DNA of 37,237 nucleotides from the IMG/VR virus record IMGVR_UViG_3300044451_000459, positions 1-37,237 of that record. One strand, 5' to 3'. The notes beneath the pieces are model-generated. The model saw only the letters and a program-made list of their open reading frames with translations, was not told the origin of the DNA and searched no databases. Made by a program: the position numbers and the translations under genes. Source of the DNA: a virus. This document shows positions 8,917-17,781 of the stretch, in pieces. How positions within the stretch are numbered: position 1 is the stretch's first letter; the number at the start of each line of letters is the position of its first letter.

Positions 8917-9294
8917 CTACAATGTTTCGTCAATATAATCTAAACAGAACAACTGAAGCTCACGAACTGTTTCGCCATTCAAGTCATAAGTGGAGCCTCT
9001 AGAAGTGACATTACAGTCAATAAAAGTCTCTCGGTAATTCCCTGAAGGTGACTCGATTGAAATTCGGGCATCCTCAACATTGAGCCATTGCACTGCGTCT
9101 TTACCATCTGGAATGACTACAGTTGCAGTAAGTTCATAAGTTGTAATACCTTTCGATTTATATTTCACGCGTTGTTGGCGGTTCATCGTAGGGATTGGGC
9201 GGTTCCCAGTCACAACACTTGTACCAAGCCGTGCAACGTCGTAATCAAGCCCATTAAAGCTCATTACAATTGAGCCAACTGCATCTTCAGACAT
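8917..9294 (-). CDS. M: Tail tube protein (Mu gpM-like)
   Basis: A 125-residue beta-rich protein with the typical tube opening (SIVMSFNGLDYDVARLG), a central loop rich in Arg/Lys (NRQQRVKYKSKG) and strands such as YELTATVVIP. It matches Mu gpM in size and position directly after the sheath. It forms the inner tail tube through which DNA passes. It is the first gene of a tube-chaperone-tape measure operon. A terminator and boundary element copy 2 precede it, and AGAGAG lies upstream of the ATG. Confidence 0.9.
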   Translation of the reverse strand: MSEDAVGSIVMSFNGLDYDVARLGTSVVTGNRPIPTMNRQQRVKYKSKGITTYELTATVVIPDGKDAVQWLNVEDARISIESPSGNYRETFIDCNVTSRGSTYDLNGETVRELQLFCLDYIDETL

Positions 9295-9347
9295 TGTGTG
9301 TCTCTCTTTTTAACGATGACCCATTGTCAAATAACTATTTAAATAAG

Positions 9348-9371
9348 ATCAGGCGGAAATACTTCCGCCCA
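9348..9371. repeat. Late-operon boundary element, copy 2
   Basis: A perfect dyad, GGCGGAA (9352-9358) and TTCCGCC (9363-9369) around ATAC, with the flanks ATCA and CA shared with other copies. It lies 53 nt before the tube start codon. Confidence 0.9.
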
Positions 9372-9373
9372 AT

Positions 9374-9395
9374 AAAAAAGGCCGCAATTGCGACC
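9374..9395 (-). terminator. Rho-independent terminator after sheath C-terminal gene
   Basis: Leftward RNA: GGUCGC AAUU GCGGCC then six U. One stem pair is U-G and works only on the minus strand (C-A on the other), which supports leftward use. It closes the capsid-sheath operon 17 nt after the stop codon. Confidence 0.85.
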
Positions 9396-9412
9396 TTTTA
9401 AAAGAGAGTTGA

Positions 9413-10222
9413 TTAATAGACATCGAGTTGTGCATCTACTACATGCATGCCACGCACCCAATGTGCTGGGATTTTGCCGATAGCCCAAGTTTTGTTGTTT
9501 TCGTTCTGAATAACAGTTAATTGATCTTTCGTCGCTTCAACATTTTCAAGGATTTCAGCACGATCAAGTTTCAGAAGTTCAGCCAACATAACCGAGCGAA
9601 CATTACGTCGAGCTGCTGCTGTATTTTTGCGGCGACGTTCTTTACGCAAAGCCGTGCGAATAACTTTACGTGTGTAATCAATAACCAGTGCGCCATTAAT
9701 GTCCAGCATGATGTCATCTGCATCGCCTGAGTCTGGATTGATACGGAATGTAGAAATTGCGCGAACAATTTCAGGCTTGCCGTCAGCGCCAGTTTCGATC
9801 ATGCAAACGCCTTTGTTTAAGGCGGCATTAATACGTTCAAACTTCAACTTGTACTCATCAGAAACAGGCTTAACACCTTCAAGGTTTACACCATTGAAAG
9901 GTAAAGCTGGATCGTTTGAGTCTGCCAAAGCTGCCGCCATAGCTGCTGCAAGTTCTGGTTCTTGACCTGTTGCACCGTGATAGCAAACCACAACCACACG
10001 GTAACAAGTCTTCACAGGAACTTGGTCTGCAAAGGTTTCAGCAGCAACAATATCAGTAAATGGAACTACCAAAATCGCGGGTTTCTGGTTGATTGCATCA
10101 CTGACAGAAGTTAAGTGATCAATCCATGCAGCTGTATCAGTTCCAGCAGCTGGAGGAGCTGATACAGCAATGATGGTGTGTCCTAAAGGTGCGATGGTAT
10201 CGAGTGTATTTTGAAGAGTCAT
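9413..10222 (-). CDS. Tail sheath protein, C-terminal part (Mu gpL-like)
   Basis: A 269-residue protein matching only the C-terminal two thirds of a Mu-type sheath. It opens with a TLDTIAPLG helix like the segment that follows the accessory domain in intact sheaths. The core signatures PAILVVPFTD, LSNDPALPFNGVNLEGV-type (DSNDPALPFNGVNLEGV), RAISTFRINPDSGDADD and a final WVRGMHVVDAQ strand follow. The missing N-terminal domain is encoded separately at 13926-14276, and a 1228-codon gene lies between. It has its own start and a good AGGA 7-8 nt upstream, so it is expressible as a separate chain. The two parts total 385 residues, about the size of a minimal contractile sheath such as that of R-type pyocins. 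A terminator follows. Confidence 0.88.
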   Translation of the reverse strand: MTLQNTLDTIAPLGHTIIAVSAPPAAGTDTAAWIDHLTSVSDAINQKPAILVVPFTDIVAAETFADQVPVKTCYRVVVVCYHGATGQEPELAAAMAAALADSNDPALPFNGVNLEGVKPVSDEYKLKFERINAALNKGVCMIETGADGKPEIVRAISTFRINPDSGDADDIMLDINGALVIDYTRKVIRTALRKERRRKNTAAARRNVRSVMLAELLKLDRAEILENVEATKDQLTVIQNENNKTWAIGKIPAHWVRGMHVVDAQLDVY

Positions 10223-10235
10223 AATTAAATCCTAA

Positions 10236-13200
10236 TTAACGAATATAGCGAATATCAGCCACGATCCAAGTGTTGCCACTCGCAAATCGCTGATCAGTCC
10301 GACGTTCAAAGATGAAATGTTTATCTAGCGCAAAAGCAAATGTATTTACTTTGCCAGACGGAATGTTGCTTGTTTCAGGCTCTGTATAAATTTCGACAAT
10401 GTTTACACCATCGTAGGTCAAGAAAACTTTGTCATTTAGATTGCCCGTATACTCACTTGCTTTACCAAAATAAATTGTTGCAGGTAAATATTGCTGATGT
10501 TGATAACCGCCACAACCATAGTGACTCAAGGCGGTAGAAATCGGGACAGCAACATCACGGAAAGCTTTAACATTCTTAGTTCTAGCCATGCGATATAGAC
10601 CAGTTGGATTCGCGTCGGATCCAAACAAAATACAGTCTTGCATCGGAAAAACTGACACATGCTGTTCATTCAACCAATCCTGTCCACGACTGTCATAACT
10701 AATCATGCTTTGCTGAGCAGTTGCTGGGTTTTCAATAAACCAGATATTTGAAGTGACAGTTGAATTTGGGTTTTGAAAAGCGCCATCGCCCATAACCACC
10801 CACACGCCTTGCCAGAATGGGTCATACTTCATTGAATGAATATGCATAGAGCCACGTCGCGCATCATCAATGAATGGTGAAGTCTCAATATCTAAAATAA
10901 CTTGGTAAGTTTTCCCGTTATCCTTCGAGAAGTTAATTCGACCTTTACCGCGCCCTTCAGAAGCCAATTTATAGCCCGATGTTAGAACAACGTTATCTGA
11001 GCAATCAGTACCCCAAGCGTTATAGTGTTCACCGTTAACATCTTGGTATCCCGTTGCTTCTAACCAAGTTACACCCTTATCAATTGAATAAAACGCTGTT
11101 GTTCTGCTAACTAGAACAAAAGTTCCATCGCCTGTAACACGCATGAATCCAGCTGGAGCATTAGCATTAATTAGGTTCAAACCTGCACTATTAAATACAC
11201 CGCGTTTTTCTGTACCAACAGTCGTTGTTGCAATACAGCGCGAATTTAGATCATCAACAGTTGTTTTATATAACGCTGTACCTTTTCTTAGATAAACAGT
11301 GTCATCACGATCTATGAATGCAATCAAGAAACCATCTGAATCAATGTAACGCAAGTTGTTTAAACGATTGGGCAATAAAGACTGTCCATTCATTAATTCA
11401 TAATCTGAAGCAGTTTGCTGAACTGTTTTTAAAGGTCTGAAAAGCTGACGGCCAACACTAAAAACATTTTGTGGCTGGGCAGTTAAAGCATCCTTTAAGC
11501 GTAAATAATCACTTAAACCTGTAGGTGCTACATCATTTAAATATTTAATGAATGCTACATACGGGTTATGAATTCCCAAAGTTTTGATAAATCGCTTCAA
11601 CTGCAATGGTGCGGTAGCAGTCGAATTGATGTAGATATACATTTCAATATAACTAACATCATAAGGGCCGTACTTTGCTGGTATCCACACTTGATTTAAC
11701 GCATAGCTATTATCGCGATTAAATGTAAGTGTGCGAATTTCAGCGCCCATTTCTGTTGTTGATCCATCACGGAAATAACGGATCCACAGTTTTGTTGGGT
11801 TAACAGCCATATCTGACATATTTAACTTAGCTAAAAACGTCAACAGAATATTTTTAGTGTTGTTTTTTGGCATGTTTACTATCCAGCGTAAACCTTGTCC
11901 GTCGCCAGTAGCTGTTGTGTTCGGAATTGATAAAACTCTATCCGTGCCATCTGTTGAAATGGGGTAATCGACTGACAGTCCGTACTTTGTAAATCCCGAT
12001 AGTGTCGGATAATCAAAATCACTAACAACTGTACCTGTACCGTCACTTATAAAATAATCAGAAAAAACTTTATCAGTAGCATACTGAACTTCAGTTAGTA
12101 ACATTCTGCCGAGTTCAACAGTCGCATCACCAGTAACATTTACTGCAATAGCTAAACGATAGGTTTCTGCCGTGGTCGTCAAAGGCACATTAAGTACACC
12201 TCCAACAGCCGAAAAATTTCGACTTACTCCGCCTATAGGCGAAATATCAGCGCGTACATGCGAAAAAACACACTGAGCAGTACCAGTCCCCAACGTTGCT
12301 ACAGCATCAGGAAAACTTACGTAATACGTAGTGTTGGGCTTGATATTTCCATTGGTGACAAACTCAAAATGTGTTCGGTTCGATGTCACAACACGTTTGC
12401 CACTCAAATTTTTCGGCATGAATTCCGAATTTGGCGCACTTGAATAATTTTGAATTGGTTTGGTGTTTACAACTGACTGAATAATATCGGTTTTAATTGT
12501 CGCTATATCAAGCTTATCACCGATTTTCAGTTGTCCGTTCACTGCAACAGCGTCATAACAAATATCAAATGAGCGTAAAGTGATTGGATCTGTCGTACTG
12601 AAGTTGGTTATCGTCAATTGCACACTAGAAACAAGTGAATCGAATTGCACAGCACCAATACATTCAACACCACCGACAGCTGTAGGGAAATAAGGAATAT
12701 CATGGAATGTAGCAGGTGATGTTCCAGCTCGAAAGCCTCGAAAATAAAGTCGACAATCACCTGTAGCGACTTGGTCTATATACCCGCAATAGTTAATTCG
12801 ACTTGCATTCTCGACATTAAATGTCAAAACATAAGAGCCATTTGCTGGTATAGAAATATCGCCATTTTCGTTTACAACAACGCCAGCCGTGTTTGGATAT
12901 AACGTCCATTTTGGAAGTAAACTTCTACGTGTTGCAACACGCGCTGTTACACGGTCGATTGGTTCACGTGTACGCACAAATGCTGTTGTTGGGACTGATT
13001 CACCAATATAAAAATCTTCAATAATTAATTCAGCGCCATTCACAACATGCGGCGTAATTGTTAAACGATTAAATACAGCGCGGTTAGCTTCTGTTAATGA
13101 AGTAAGTTCTGCAAGTTTAATCCAACCCACAGTTCCATTTGGAATCGTTCCATATACGCTTAAAAAGTTTGAACCATCATTCTTGATCGCTTGAACTAGC

Positions 13201-13922
13201 AAACGCATAGTGCCAGCATTCAAAACAGCACTTTTTACTTTTGCCCAGACCTGAATTTTTGACCTTAGCTCACCGTTAAATGGCACTGAAAATCCGCCCG
13301 TTACGTTAAGATTTTTATATCTTATTTCGGTAGGTGCATAGTCAAGTTTAGTTGTCGTCTTATCAAAACTATTTGCATTGAAATTCGGATTGTGGGCATT
13401 GATTCCACGATACAAATTGATATTAGTCTTAGAGTCAATCTGACCATTGAAAATCTTTTCAAGATCATAGGGTGATTTTGTCAATGTTGTAGCGCTTGCA
13501 ACATCTTTAAAATAATCGCCACCCTCAGTTGCAGACATTACTTTGACTGTGACGTTCAAAGGTATGTTAGCAATATCAGCATTTGCCTGAGCAAGAGTTA
13601 AATAAGATTTAAAATAACCTCCCGCAGTTGTTTGTTGAAGGTACTCAAGCGTATCAATACGTTCATTCTGAGCATCATCACGCATTTGACTAGCTCGACT
13701 TACTTCTGTAACGGAAGTCGGTGTTGCAAAGTCATTTTCATTTTTTAATGCAGCTGTTCCTAGACCTTTTTTAACAAGATCAACAATTTGTTCAAGAGGA
13801 GCTTTTTTTGTTTCTTCTCCCTGCACAAGTGGAATTACATCTCCAGCAGTTACACTAGAAGTTGGTTCTAACTCACTAATCGGAGTTCCTGGTACTTCAA
13901 TTACAACAGTTTGTTGAGCCAT
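10236..13922 (-). CDS. Large tailspike-like protein inserted within the sheath gene
   Basis: A 1228-residue protein. The N-terminal ~70 residues (PGTPISELEPTSSVTAGDV, later GTAALKNENDFATP) look like the attachment domain of Acinetobacter phage tailspikes. A short coiled segment and a long beta-rich middle with jelly-roll-like repeats follow. Near residues 945-1010 are two Asp-box (BNR) motifs, SIDKGVTW and SKDNGKTY, in a C-terminal region that looks like a sialidase-type beta-propeller. It could bind or cleave surface polysaccharide, but no catalytic residues can be assigned. The gene starts 3 bp after the sheath N-terminal gene, whose last codons (CCG GAG TAA) supply its GGAG. It ends 13 bp before the sheath C-terminal gene. 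Its location inside the sheath locus is unusual. Confidence 0.8.
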   Translation of the reverse strand: MAQQTVVIEVPGTPISELEPTSSVTAGDVIPLVQGEETKKAPLEQIVDLVKKGLGTAALKNENDFATPTSVTEVSRASQMRDDAQNERIDTLEYLQQTTAGGYFKSYLTLAQANADIANIPLNVTVKVMSATEGGDYFKDVASATTLTKSPYDLEKIFNGQIDSKTNINLYRGINAHNPNFNANSFDKTTTKLDYAPTEIRYKNLNVTGGFSVPFNGELRSKIQVWAKVKSAVLNAGTMRLLVQAIKNDGSNFLSVYGTIPNGTVGWIKLAELTSLTEANRAVFNRLTITPHVVNGAELIIEDFYIGESVPTTAFVRTREPIDRVTARVATRRSLLPKWTLYPNTAGVVVNENGDISIPANGSYVLTFNVENASRINYCGYIDQVATGDCRLYFRGFRAGTSPATFHDIPYFPTAVGGVECIGAVQFDSLVSSVQLTITNFSTTDPITLRSFDICYDAVAVNGQLKIGDKLDIATIKTDIIQSVVNTKPIQNYSSAPNSEFMPKNLSGKRVVTSNRTHFEFVTNGNIKPNTTYYVSFPDAVATLGTGTAQCVFSHVRADISPIGGVSRNFSAVGGVLNVPLTTTAETYRLAIAVNVTGDATVELGRMLLTEVQYATDKVFSDYFISDGTGTVVSDFDYPTLSGFTKYGLSVDYPISTDGTDRVLSIPNTTATGDGQGLRWIVNMPKNNTKNILLTFLAKLNMSDMAVNPTKLWIRYFRDGSTTEMGAEIRTLTFNRDNSYALNQVWIPAKYGPYDVSYIEMYIYINSTATAPLQLKRFIKTLGIHNPYVAFIKYLNDVAPTGLSDYLRLKDALTAQPQNVFSVGRQLFRPLKTVQQTASDYELMNGQSLLPNRLNNLRYIDSDGFLIAFIDRDDTVYLRKGTALYKTTVDDLNSRCIATTTVGTEKRGVFNSAGLNLINANAPAGFMRVTGDGTFVLVSRTTAFYSIDKGVTWLEATGYQDVNGEHYNAWGTDCSDNVVLTSGYKLASEGRGKGRINFSKDNGKTYQVILDIETSPFIDDARRGSMHIHSMKYDPFWQGVWVVMGDGAFQNPNSTVTSNIWFIENPATAQQSMISYDSRGQDWLNEQHVSVFPMQDCILFGSDANPTGLYRMARTKNVKAFRDVAVPISTALSHYGCGGYQHQQYLPATIYFGKASEYTGNLNDKVFLTYDGVNIVEIYTEPETSNIPSGKVNTFAFALDKHFIFERRTDQRFASGNTWIVADIRYIR

Positions 13923-13925
13923 AAC

Positions 13926-14276
13926 TTACTCCGGTTCAATCAAAGCACCGCCTTCAGTCTGAAGCGCGCTTCCACCTTCGGTCTGAATAGCTGCCTGAGT
14001 TTGAAAGCCTTCAATTGCAAGTGCAATGGCTTGCACATTAACAGTTCGATTTGTTTTAACAGCAGCTGTAATCATTCGCCCAGCTTGTGAGTTAGCACCA
14101 AACTTGGTATCAGCATCAGCTTTGTCATAAACGTCGACTGGCGTAAATTGCTCAGACAAAACATCCAGCGTCACAAATAAAACTCGCTGATCGTTTAAGG
14201 GTAAACCCGTCCGCTGAGTATTGATATTGACGCTGGTGTATACGTCTGGAACTTTAATATTTGCAGAAATAGACAT
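13926..14276 (-). CDS. Tail sheath protein, N-terminal part
   Basis: A 116-residue protein that reads as the N-terminal domain of a contractile sheath: VPDVYTSVNINTQRTGLP, then a strand-rich segment LNDQRVLFVT, TKFGANSQAGRMITAAVKTN and VNVQAIAL. In intact Mu-type sheaths this last strand leads into an accessory beta domain and then into the part found here at 9413-10222. The chain instead ends in a QTEGG-repeat tail and stops. Position after gp37 and before the tube also fits sheath. It might function as a two-chain sheath with 9413-10222, or be one half of a gene broken by insertion. It is not Mu gp38, which is shorter and different. Confidence 0.8.
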   Translation of the reverse strand: MSISANIKVPDVYTSVNINTQRTGLPLNDQRVLFVTLDVLSEQFTPVDVYDKADADTKFGANSQAGRMITAAVKTNRTVNVQAIALAIEGFQTQAAIQTEGGSALQTEGGALIEPE

Positions 14277-14279
14277 AGC

Positions 14280-14891
14280 TTAATTTTCCTGAAACTCAAC
14301 ACGATCCGAGGCATCAACAATGCCATCGTCTGGTTGATAGTAATAATCGACTTGAACACCCAGCAGATCTTCAACAGTCTCAGCCTCTTCACGGTCTCTG
14401 TCAGAAGCCGTGATGGTGTATTGGGTATGAAATTCTTGAGCAAGTACACTGACTGATTGATCACGTGTAGTTGTATTAAAAATAGTTTTGGTACGGCCCA
14501 GTTCTAATGAAGCTAAGCCTTTAATGCCAACACTTGATAAGTCATTACCAATGAGTAAGTTCTGGACATGGCTAAGCATTTTAAAAGTACCGATGTCACG
14601 ACCCGCACCTAAGCGTTGAGCTTCTTCATTACGCACAGAACGTGCACCGACCAAAACAATCAAGGTGACTGGATATTCAGTCTTGTTATGTGAGATTTTT
14701 TTGGGAGTTCCCGAACCTTGAAATGTCACCCATATCGCGGGAAAGGCTTTTACAAATGCCAATGTTTCGCCATCAAACTCACCACCATAAGTTTTGATTG
14801 CACGAACCCAAGGCCATGCCTTACTTTCAACCTGTTTATGCATAACATCTTTCATGCCTTGCACAACAATACCGAGATCAAGATTTACCAT
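14280..14891 (-). CDS. Mu gp37-like protein (DUF1834)
   Basis: A 203-residue protein of the DUF1834 / Mu gp37 family, with the characteristic start MVNLDLGIVVQGMKDVM, the segment FVKAFPAIWVTFQGSGTPKKI and the GARSVRNEEAQRLG motif. Position after gp36 and before the sheath agrees with Mu, where this protein is thought to act at the tail terminator/connector. The start overlaps the gp36 stop. The stop is 3 bp from the sheath N-terminal gene. Confidence 0.88.
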   Translation of the reverse strand: MVNLDLGIVVQGMKDVMHKQVESKAWPWVRAIKTYGGEFDGETLAFVKAFPAIWVTFQGSGTPKKISHNKTEYPVTLIVLVGARSVRNEEAQRLGAGRDIGTFKMLSHVQNLLIGNDLSSVGIKGLASLELGRTKTIFNTTTRDQSVSVLAQEFHTQYTITASDRDREEAETVEDLLGVQVDYYYQPDDGIVDASDRVEFQEN

Positions 14892-15319
14892 CCACGACCT
14901 CCGAAATCATTGCGTCCGACTTGAAACATCACATTATTTGATGAAGTTTTAACAGGCTCAGACTCACCAGCTGGAGCATTACCAAGGCTGACTGTACCTT
15001 TTGCAATTTCCTTTAATGTTTTAATTGCATTGTCATAACGAGTACGGATTGGATCATTTTCAGAAATTGCTCCAGTACAAGCGTGATAACGTGCAATGTG
15101 GCAAGCAATACTTTCTAAAAATGGAGGAACAGGTTGCAACGGCAGCTTATAACGACCAATGAGGTAGCCATCAACTTCTGAATTCGCTTCTTGCAGTGCT
15201 GCATTCAACTTGTCGTAGTTAATAGCATCTGAATATTCAGATTCTTCATTATCAGTGAGCTGAATAAGTTCACGCTCACCAAACTTCGCAATCATCGCAG
15301 CTGCCGTTGCATAGCTCAT
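14885..15319 (-). CDS. Mu gp36-like head-tail connector protein (DUF1320)
   Basis: A 144-residue protein with the DUF1320 hallmark start SYATAAAMIAKFGERELIQLTD, followed by YDKLNAALQEANSEVDGYLIGRYKLPL and the PPFLESIACHIARYHAC segment. Mu gp36 lies between capsid and gp37, as here. It probably is an adaptor ring below the portal. It is followed by gp37 with a 7-bp overlap and preceded by the major capsid gene by 3 bp. Confidence 0.92.
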   Translation of the reverse strand: MSYATAAAMIAKFGERELIQLTDNEESEYSDAINYDKLNAALQEANSEVDGYLIGRYKLPLQPVPPFLESIACHIARYHACTGAISENDPIRTRYDNAIKTLKEIAKGTVSLGNAPAGESEPVKTSSNNVMFQVGRNDFGGRGW

Positions 15320-15322
15320 GGG

Positions 15323-16231
15323 TTACGCCTCCGTACCAGTAGAGCCGTAAATGGTTTGCCAGAAACCATAACCACCCGCACCACGCGCTTCGACACCAAA
15401 ATAGAAAACACCTTCCATAAATACGTTTGGTGAATCCATACTAGTCATCTGCACAAAAACTGGCTTCTTACGTTGCTGGTACACGAAAGGCTTAACAGGT
15501 TTGGTTGTATCAAGAAGGAACCATGCATTGTCATCTGTTAGACGAGTTGAAACCTTAACCTTAGCAGTGCCTTTATAAGGGTTTGGTTTACCATCTTCTA
15601 ATTGAGCATTTGTCATCAAAGCATTAGCAATGTCTTCAAGCGCAGGAGGCACAAGCAAAAGGTTTGGTGTGATATTTAAAGGACGGCCTTCTTCATCTTT
15701 AAATTTTCGCATTGCTGTGCGCGCGGCACCGAAAGAAGCTCGAGCAGCCTCCTGTGATGCGATTGAAAGTTTCTTGGTGCCTTTATTGCTGACAGTAGTT
15801 TTACCAACTTTATGATTATTAGAAACCATTGGTTGGCCGTCATAACACTTGGCAGTAAATACAGCATTAGCAGCTTCAAATACAATTTCATCAGGATGCT
15901 GTTTTGCAGACCAAGCAGCCGATTCAGCTTGCGGTTTATAAATACCAAGTTGATCATCTTCAATATTGTCACGAAGCACCTCAATCGTTGCTTCATAATT
16001 TTTATTGCGAATGACGTAATCATATTCTGAAAGTTTGGCAATATTTTTTTTGCCAACCCATTCTTTCATTTGTGGAAAATTCGACAACCAACGATAGTCC
16101 TGATATGCACCATTGCTTGGGATAACCATAGCAATATCAGGGTATTCAACTTGAGTATCATTAAAAGTCAGGTTAAAAGCCTTACTCAAGTTTAAGAAAA
16201 TTGCATTTAAATTCGCGCCATTAACGATCAT
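15323..16231 (-). CDS. T: Major capsid protein (Mu gpT)
   Basis: A 302-residue Mu gpT-type major head subunit with an HK97-like fold by family knowledge. It has the conserved start MIVNGANLNAIFLNLSKAF, the segment WLSNFPQMKEWVGKK, the IEDDQLGIYKP motif and the C-terminal FYFGVEARGAGGYGFWQ strand, all typical of gpT. I chose ATG 16231, which overlaps the upstream stop (ATGA) and gives the MIV start seen in Mu. An ATG at 16240 would add three residues but sits 1 nt from the Shine-Dalgarno sequence. Scaffold and protease are encoded just upstream. Confidence 0.95.
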   Translation of the reverse strand: MIVNGANLNAIFLNLSKAFNLTFNDTQVEYPDIAMVIPSNGAYQDYRWLSNFPQMKEWVGKKNIAKLSEYDYVIRNKNYEATIEVLRDNIEDDQLGIYKPQAESAAWSAKQHPDEIVFEAANAVFTAKCYDGQPMVSNNHKVGKTTVSNKGTKKLSIASQEAARASFGAARTAMRKFKDEEGRPLNITPNLLLVPPALEDIANALMTNAQLEDGKPNPYKGTAKVKVSTRLTDDNAWFLLDTTKPVKPFVYQQRKKPVFVQMTSMDSPNVFMEGVFYFGVEARGAGGYGFWQTIYGSTGTEA

Positions 16232-16638
16232 TCTACCCATACTCCATTTTCATCAATACCCACTACACGACCAGCTGCTGACAAGGTTCCACCACCATCT
16301 GTTTCAGCAACTGTTTCGTTATTTTCGATATAACAAGGCTTACCAAACGATGCCTGAGTCACAGGATCGGTAGCACTGTTAGCAAATAAGAACGCATCAT
16401 GAGTACGTACTAAAACGTATACGTCACCATTACCGCCATCAGTGTTATCAACGCTATCTTCATAGCGACCTAGATAAGTCAAACCTGTTGCAGCAGTTGC
16501 TGTTACTGCATGACCTGTGGCATCAACAACAGCAATAAAACCAGCCATTACCGTTGCACCAGCTTTGACTGGCACAGGAATCAAACCAACTTCACGACGC
16601 AAGGTTTGACGTTCTTCTTGAGTTAAAATACTGCCCAT
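16228..16638 (-). CDS. Putative head decoration protein
   Basis: A 136-residue protein between protease/scaffold and major capsid. It is rich in Ala/Gly/Thr and beta strands: VPVKAGATVMAGFIAVVDATGHAV, LTYLGRYEDSVDNTDGG, then a repeat-like CYIENNETV segment. This is the look of capsid cement/decoration proteins that occupy this locus in many Mu-like phages. It lies tight in the operon (2 bp after I, overlapping T). The function is inferred from position and composition. Confidence 0.65.
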   Translation of the reverse strand: MGSILTQEERQTLRREVGLIPVPVKAGATVMAGFIAVVDATGHAVTATAATGLTYLGRYEDSVDNTDGGNGDVYVLVRTHDAFLFANSATDPVTQASFGKPCYIENNETVAETDGGGTLSAAGRVVGIDENGVWVE

Positions 16639-16640
16639 GA

Positions 16641-17186
16641 TTATTTAGCCTCGTTCCAGTCAATACCCATCAAATTACCGACAGCTAATGTCTCAGCAGA
16701 AACCTGCTGTTGGTTAGGCTGGCTTTGTTGTTGAGTAGTGGTTTGCTTTTGGGTTAAAGCTGCAATTTTTGGCAAGCTTTCAATATGAGTTTTTACAAAT
16801 TCTGGATTAGTCTTTGCTTGTTCTTTAATCCAGTTAATTGTTGTTGCACCAGTTAGACGACCATCACTACATGCAGCATCAATGAGGTCGTTAATTTCTT
16901 TAGCCTTGTTGGCTGCTTCTGCTGCACCAGCCTGATTTACAGCCTCTTGATATACAGCCATAGGTACAAATTGAGTTGGATCAACAGTTGCTTGATTATT
17001 TGCAGCTGTCTTAACTTCAATCGCCTTGGTAAAAGCAGCGTCCAGTGTTTGTTCACCAGAGACAGTAGTTCCAAACGCAGTATCAAATTTGCCAAAAGCG
17101 CTATTTGCAGCAGCAATCGCTTCCTGCTCAGTTGCAGTTTCAGACAAACCGATTTTTTTGAGCATGAGCTTTAGAAACTCATTCAT
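16641..17186 (-). CDS. Z: Internal in-frame scaffold protein (Mu gpZ-like)
   Basis: The same frame as I, starting at an internal ATG (codon 173, MNEFLKLMLKKIG). GTGAGGA lies 7 nt upstream, a better ribosome binding site than that of the full gene. It would make a 181-residue scaffold consisting of the helical Gln-rich region. Mu expresses scaffold Z from the 3' part of I in the same way. The start and its ribosome binding site are seen in the sequence; use as a separate product is inferred. Confidence 0.7.
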   Translation of the reverse strand: MNEFLKLMLKKIGLSETATEQEAIAAANSAFGKFDTAFGTTVSGEQTLDAAFTKAIEVKTAANNQATVDPTQFVPMAVYQEAVNQAGAAEAANKAKEINDLIDAACSDGRLTGATTINWIKEQAKTNPEFVKTHIESLPKIAALTQKQTTTQQQSQPNQQQVSAETLAVGNLMGIDWNEAK

Positions 17187-17702
17187 TGTTGAATCCTCAC
17201 GGTTTTGAGACAAAAAATCCTGTGCCGCTGCTGCAAGTTTTGCAGGCGGTAGAGAGTCGATATTTGGAGTGTTAGTTAGTGCAACGTTAATGAGGCCATG
17301 AACATCCCCAGTTGCGTCGTATAAAATGAATGGTGAAAGGTATTTGTATTCTTCAGCTTCAATATAGTCTTTGGCTTTTTTAGTCCATGACCAATTGTTA
17401 GAACATAGACCAACACCATCCACATATTCAAAGCCACCAGCTCGCAGCCAACCTGAAGCTGGAGCTTCTTTGCCTTCTTGTTTTGCAGCAATAATTGCAT
17501 GCTCATAATCAACGAGCATATCAATAGTTCGAGTGTTCAGTTGAGCTGCTAATGCGCGACCATTTTCTGGCGTTAAACGCCAGTAAGGTGCATCAAACGG
17601 ACGACCATCAATGCCTTTAAAAATTCCTTCAGGAATAAGCACCAACTTATCAGCAGATAACTTTATGTCGAAAGCGCAAAGGGCTACGAGTAATTTGTTC
17701 AT
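16641..17702 (-). CDS. I: Prohead protease with scaffold domain (Mu gpI)
   Basis: A 353-residue Mu I-type protease/scaffold. Residues 1-165 form the protease part with the signature YWRLTPENGRALAAQL, MLVDYEHAI (probable catalytic His in DYEH), PASGWLRA and YLSPFILYD, followed by ALTNTPNID (Thr/Ser region). Residues 173-353 form a helical Gln/Ala-rich scaffold with a C-terminal QQQ-rich tail. It heads the capsid operon, 52 nt after boundary element copy 3, though no strong Shine-Dalgarno sequence precedes its ATG. An internal start probably yields the scaffold alone (see 16641-17186). Confidence 0.92.
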   Translation of the reverse strand: MNKLLVALCAFDIKLSADKLVLIPEGIFKGIDGRPFDAPYWRLTPENGRALAAQLNTRTIDMLVDYEHAIIAAKQEGKEAPASGWLRAGGFEYVDGVGLCSNNWSWTKKAKDYIEAEEYKYLSPFILYDATGDVHGLINVALTNTPNIDSLPPAKLAAAAQDFLSQNREDSTMNEFLKLMLKKIGLSETATEQEAIAAANSAFGKFDTAFGTTVSGEQTLDAAFTKAIEVKTAANNQATVDPTQFVPMAVYQEAVNQAGAAEAANKAKEINDLIDAACSDGRLTGATTINWIKEQAKTNPEFVKTHIESLPKIAALTQKQTTTQQQSQPNQQQVSAETLAVGNLMGIDWNEAK

Positions 17703-17754
17703 AACATCGACTTTTAAAACGATGGTATGAGATTAGAATGAGGGGAGAAAAAAG

Positions 17755-17778
17755 ATCAGGCGGAAACACTTCCGCCCA
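17755..17778. repeat. Late-operon boundary element, copy 3
   Basis: A perfect dyad, GGCGGAA and TTCCGCC around ACAC, between the gpG stop (4 nt away) and the I start (52 nt away). Leftward it is followed by TGAT, C and six T, so this copy might also terminate transcription. Confidence 0.9.
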
Positions 17779-17781
17779 GTT

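Noticed and set aside
13926-14276. Considered as Mu gp38
   Set aside because: Mu gp38 is much shorter, and this sequence reads as a sheath N-terminal domain.
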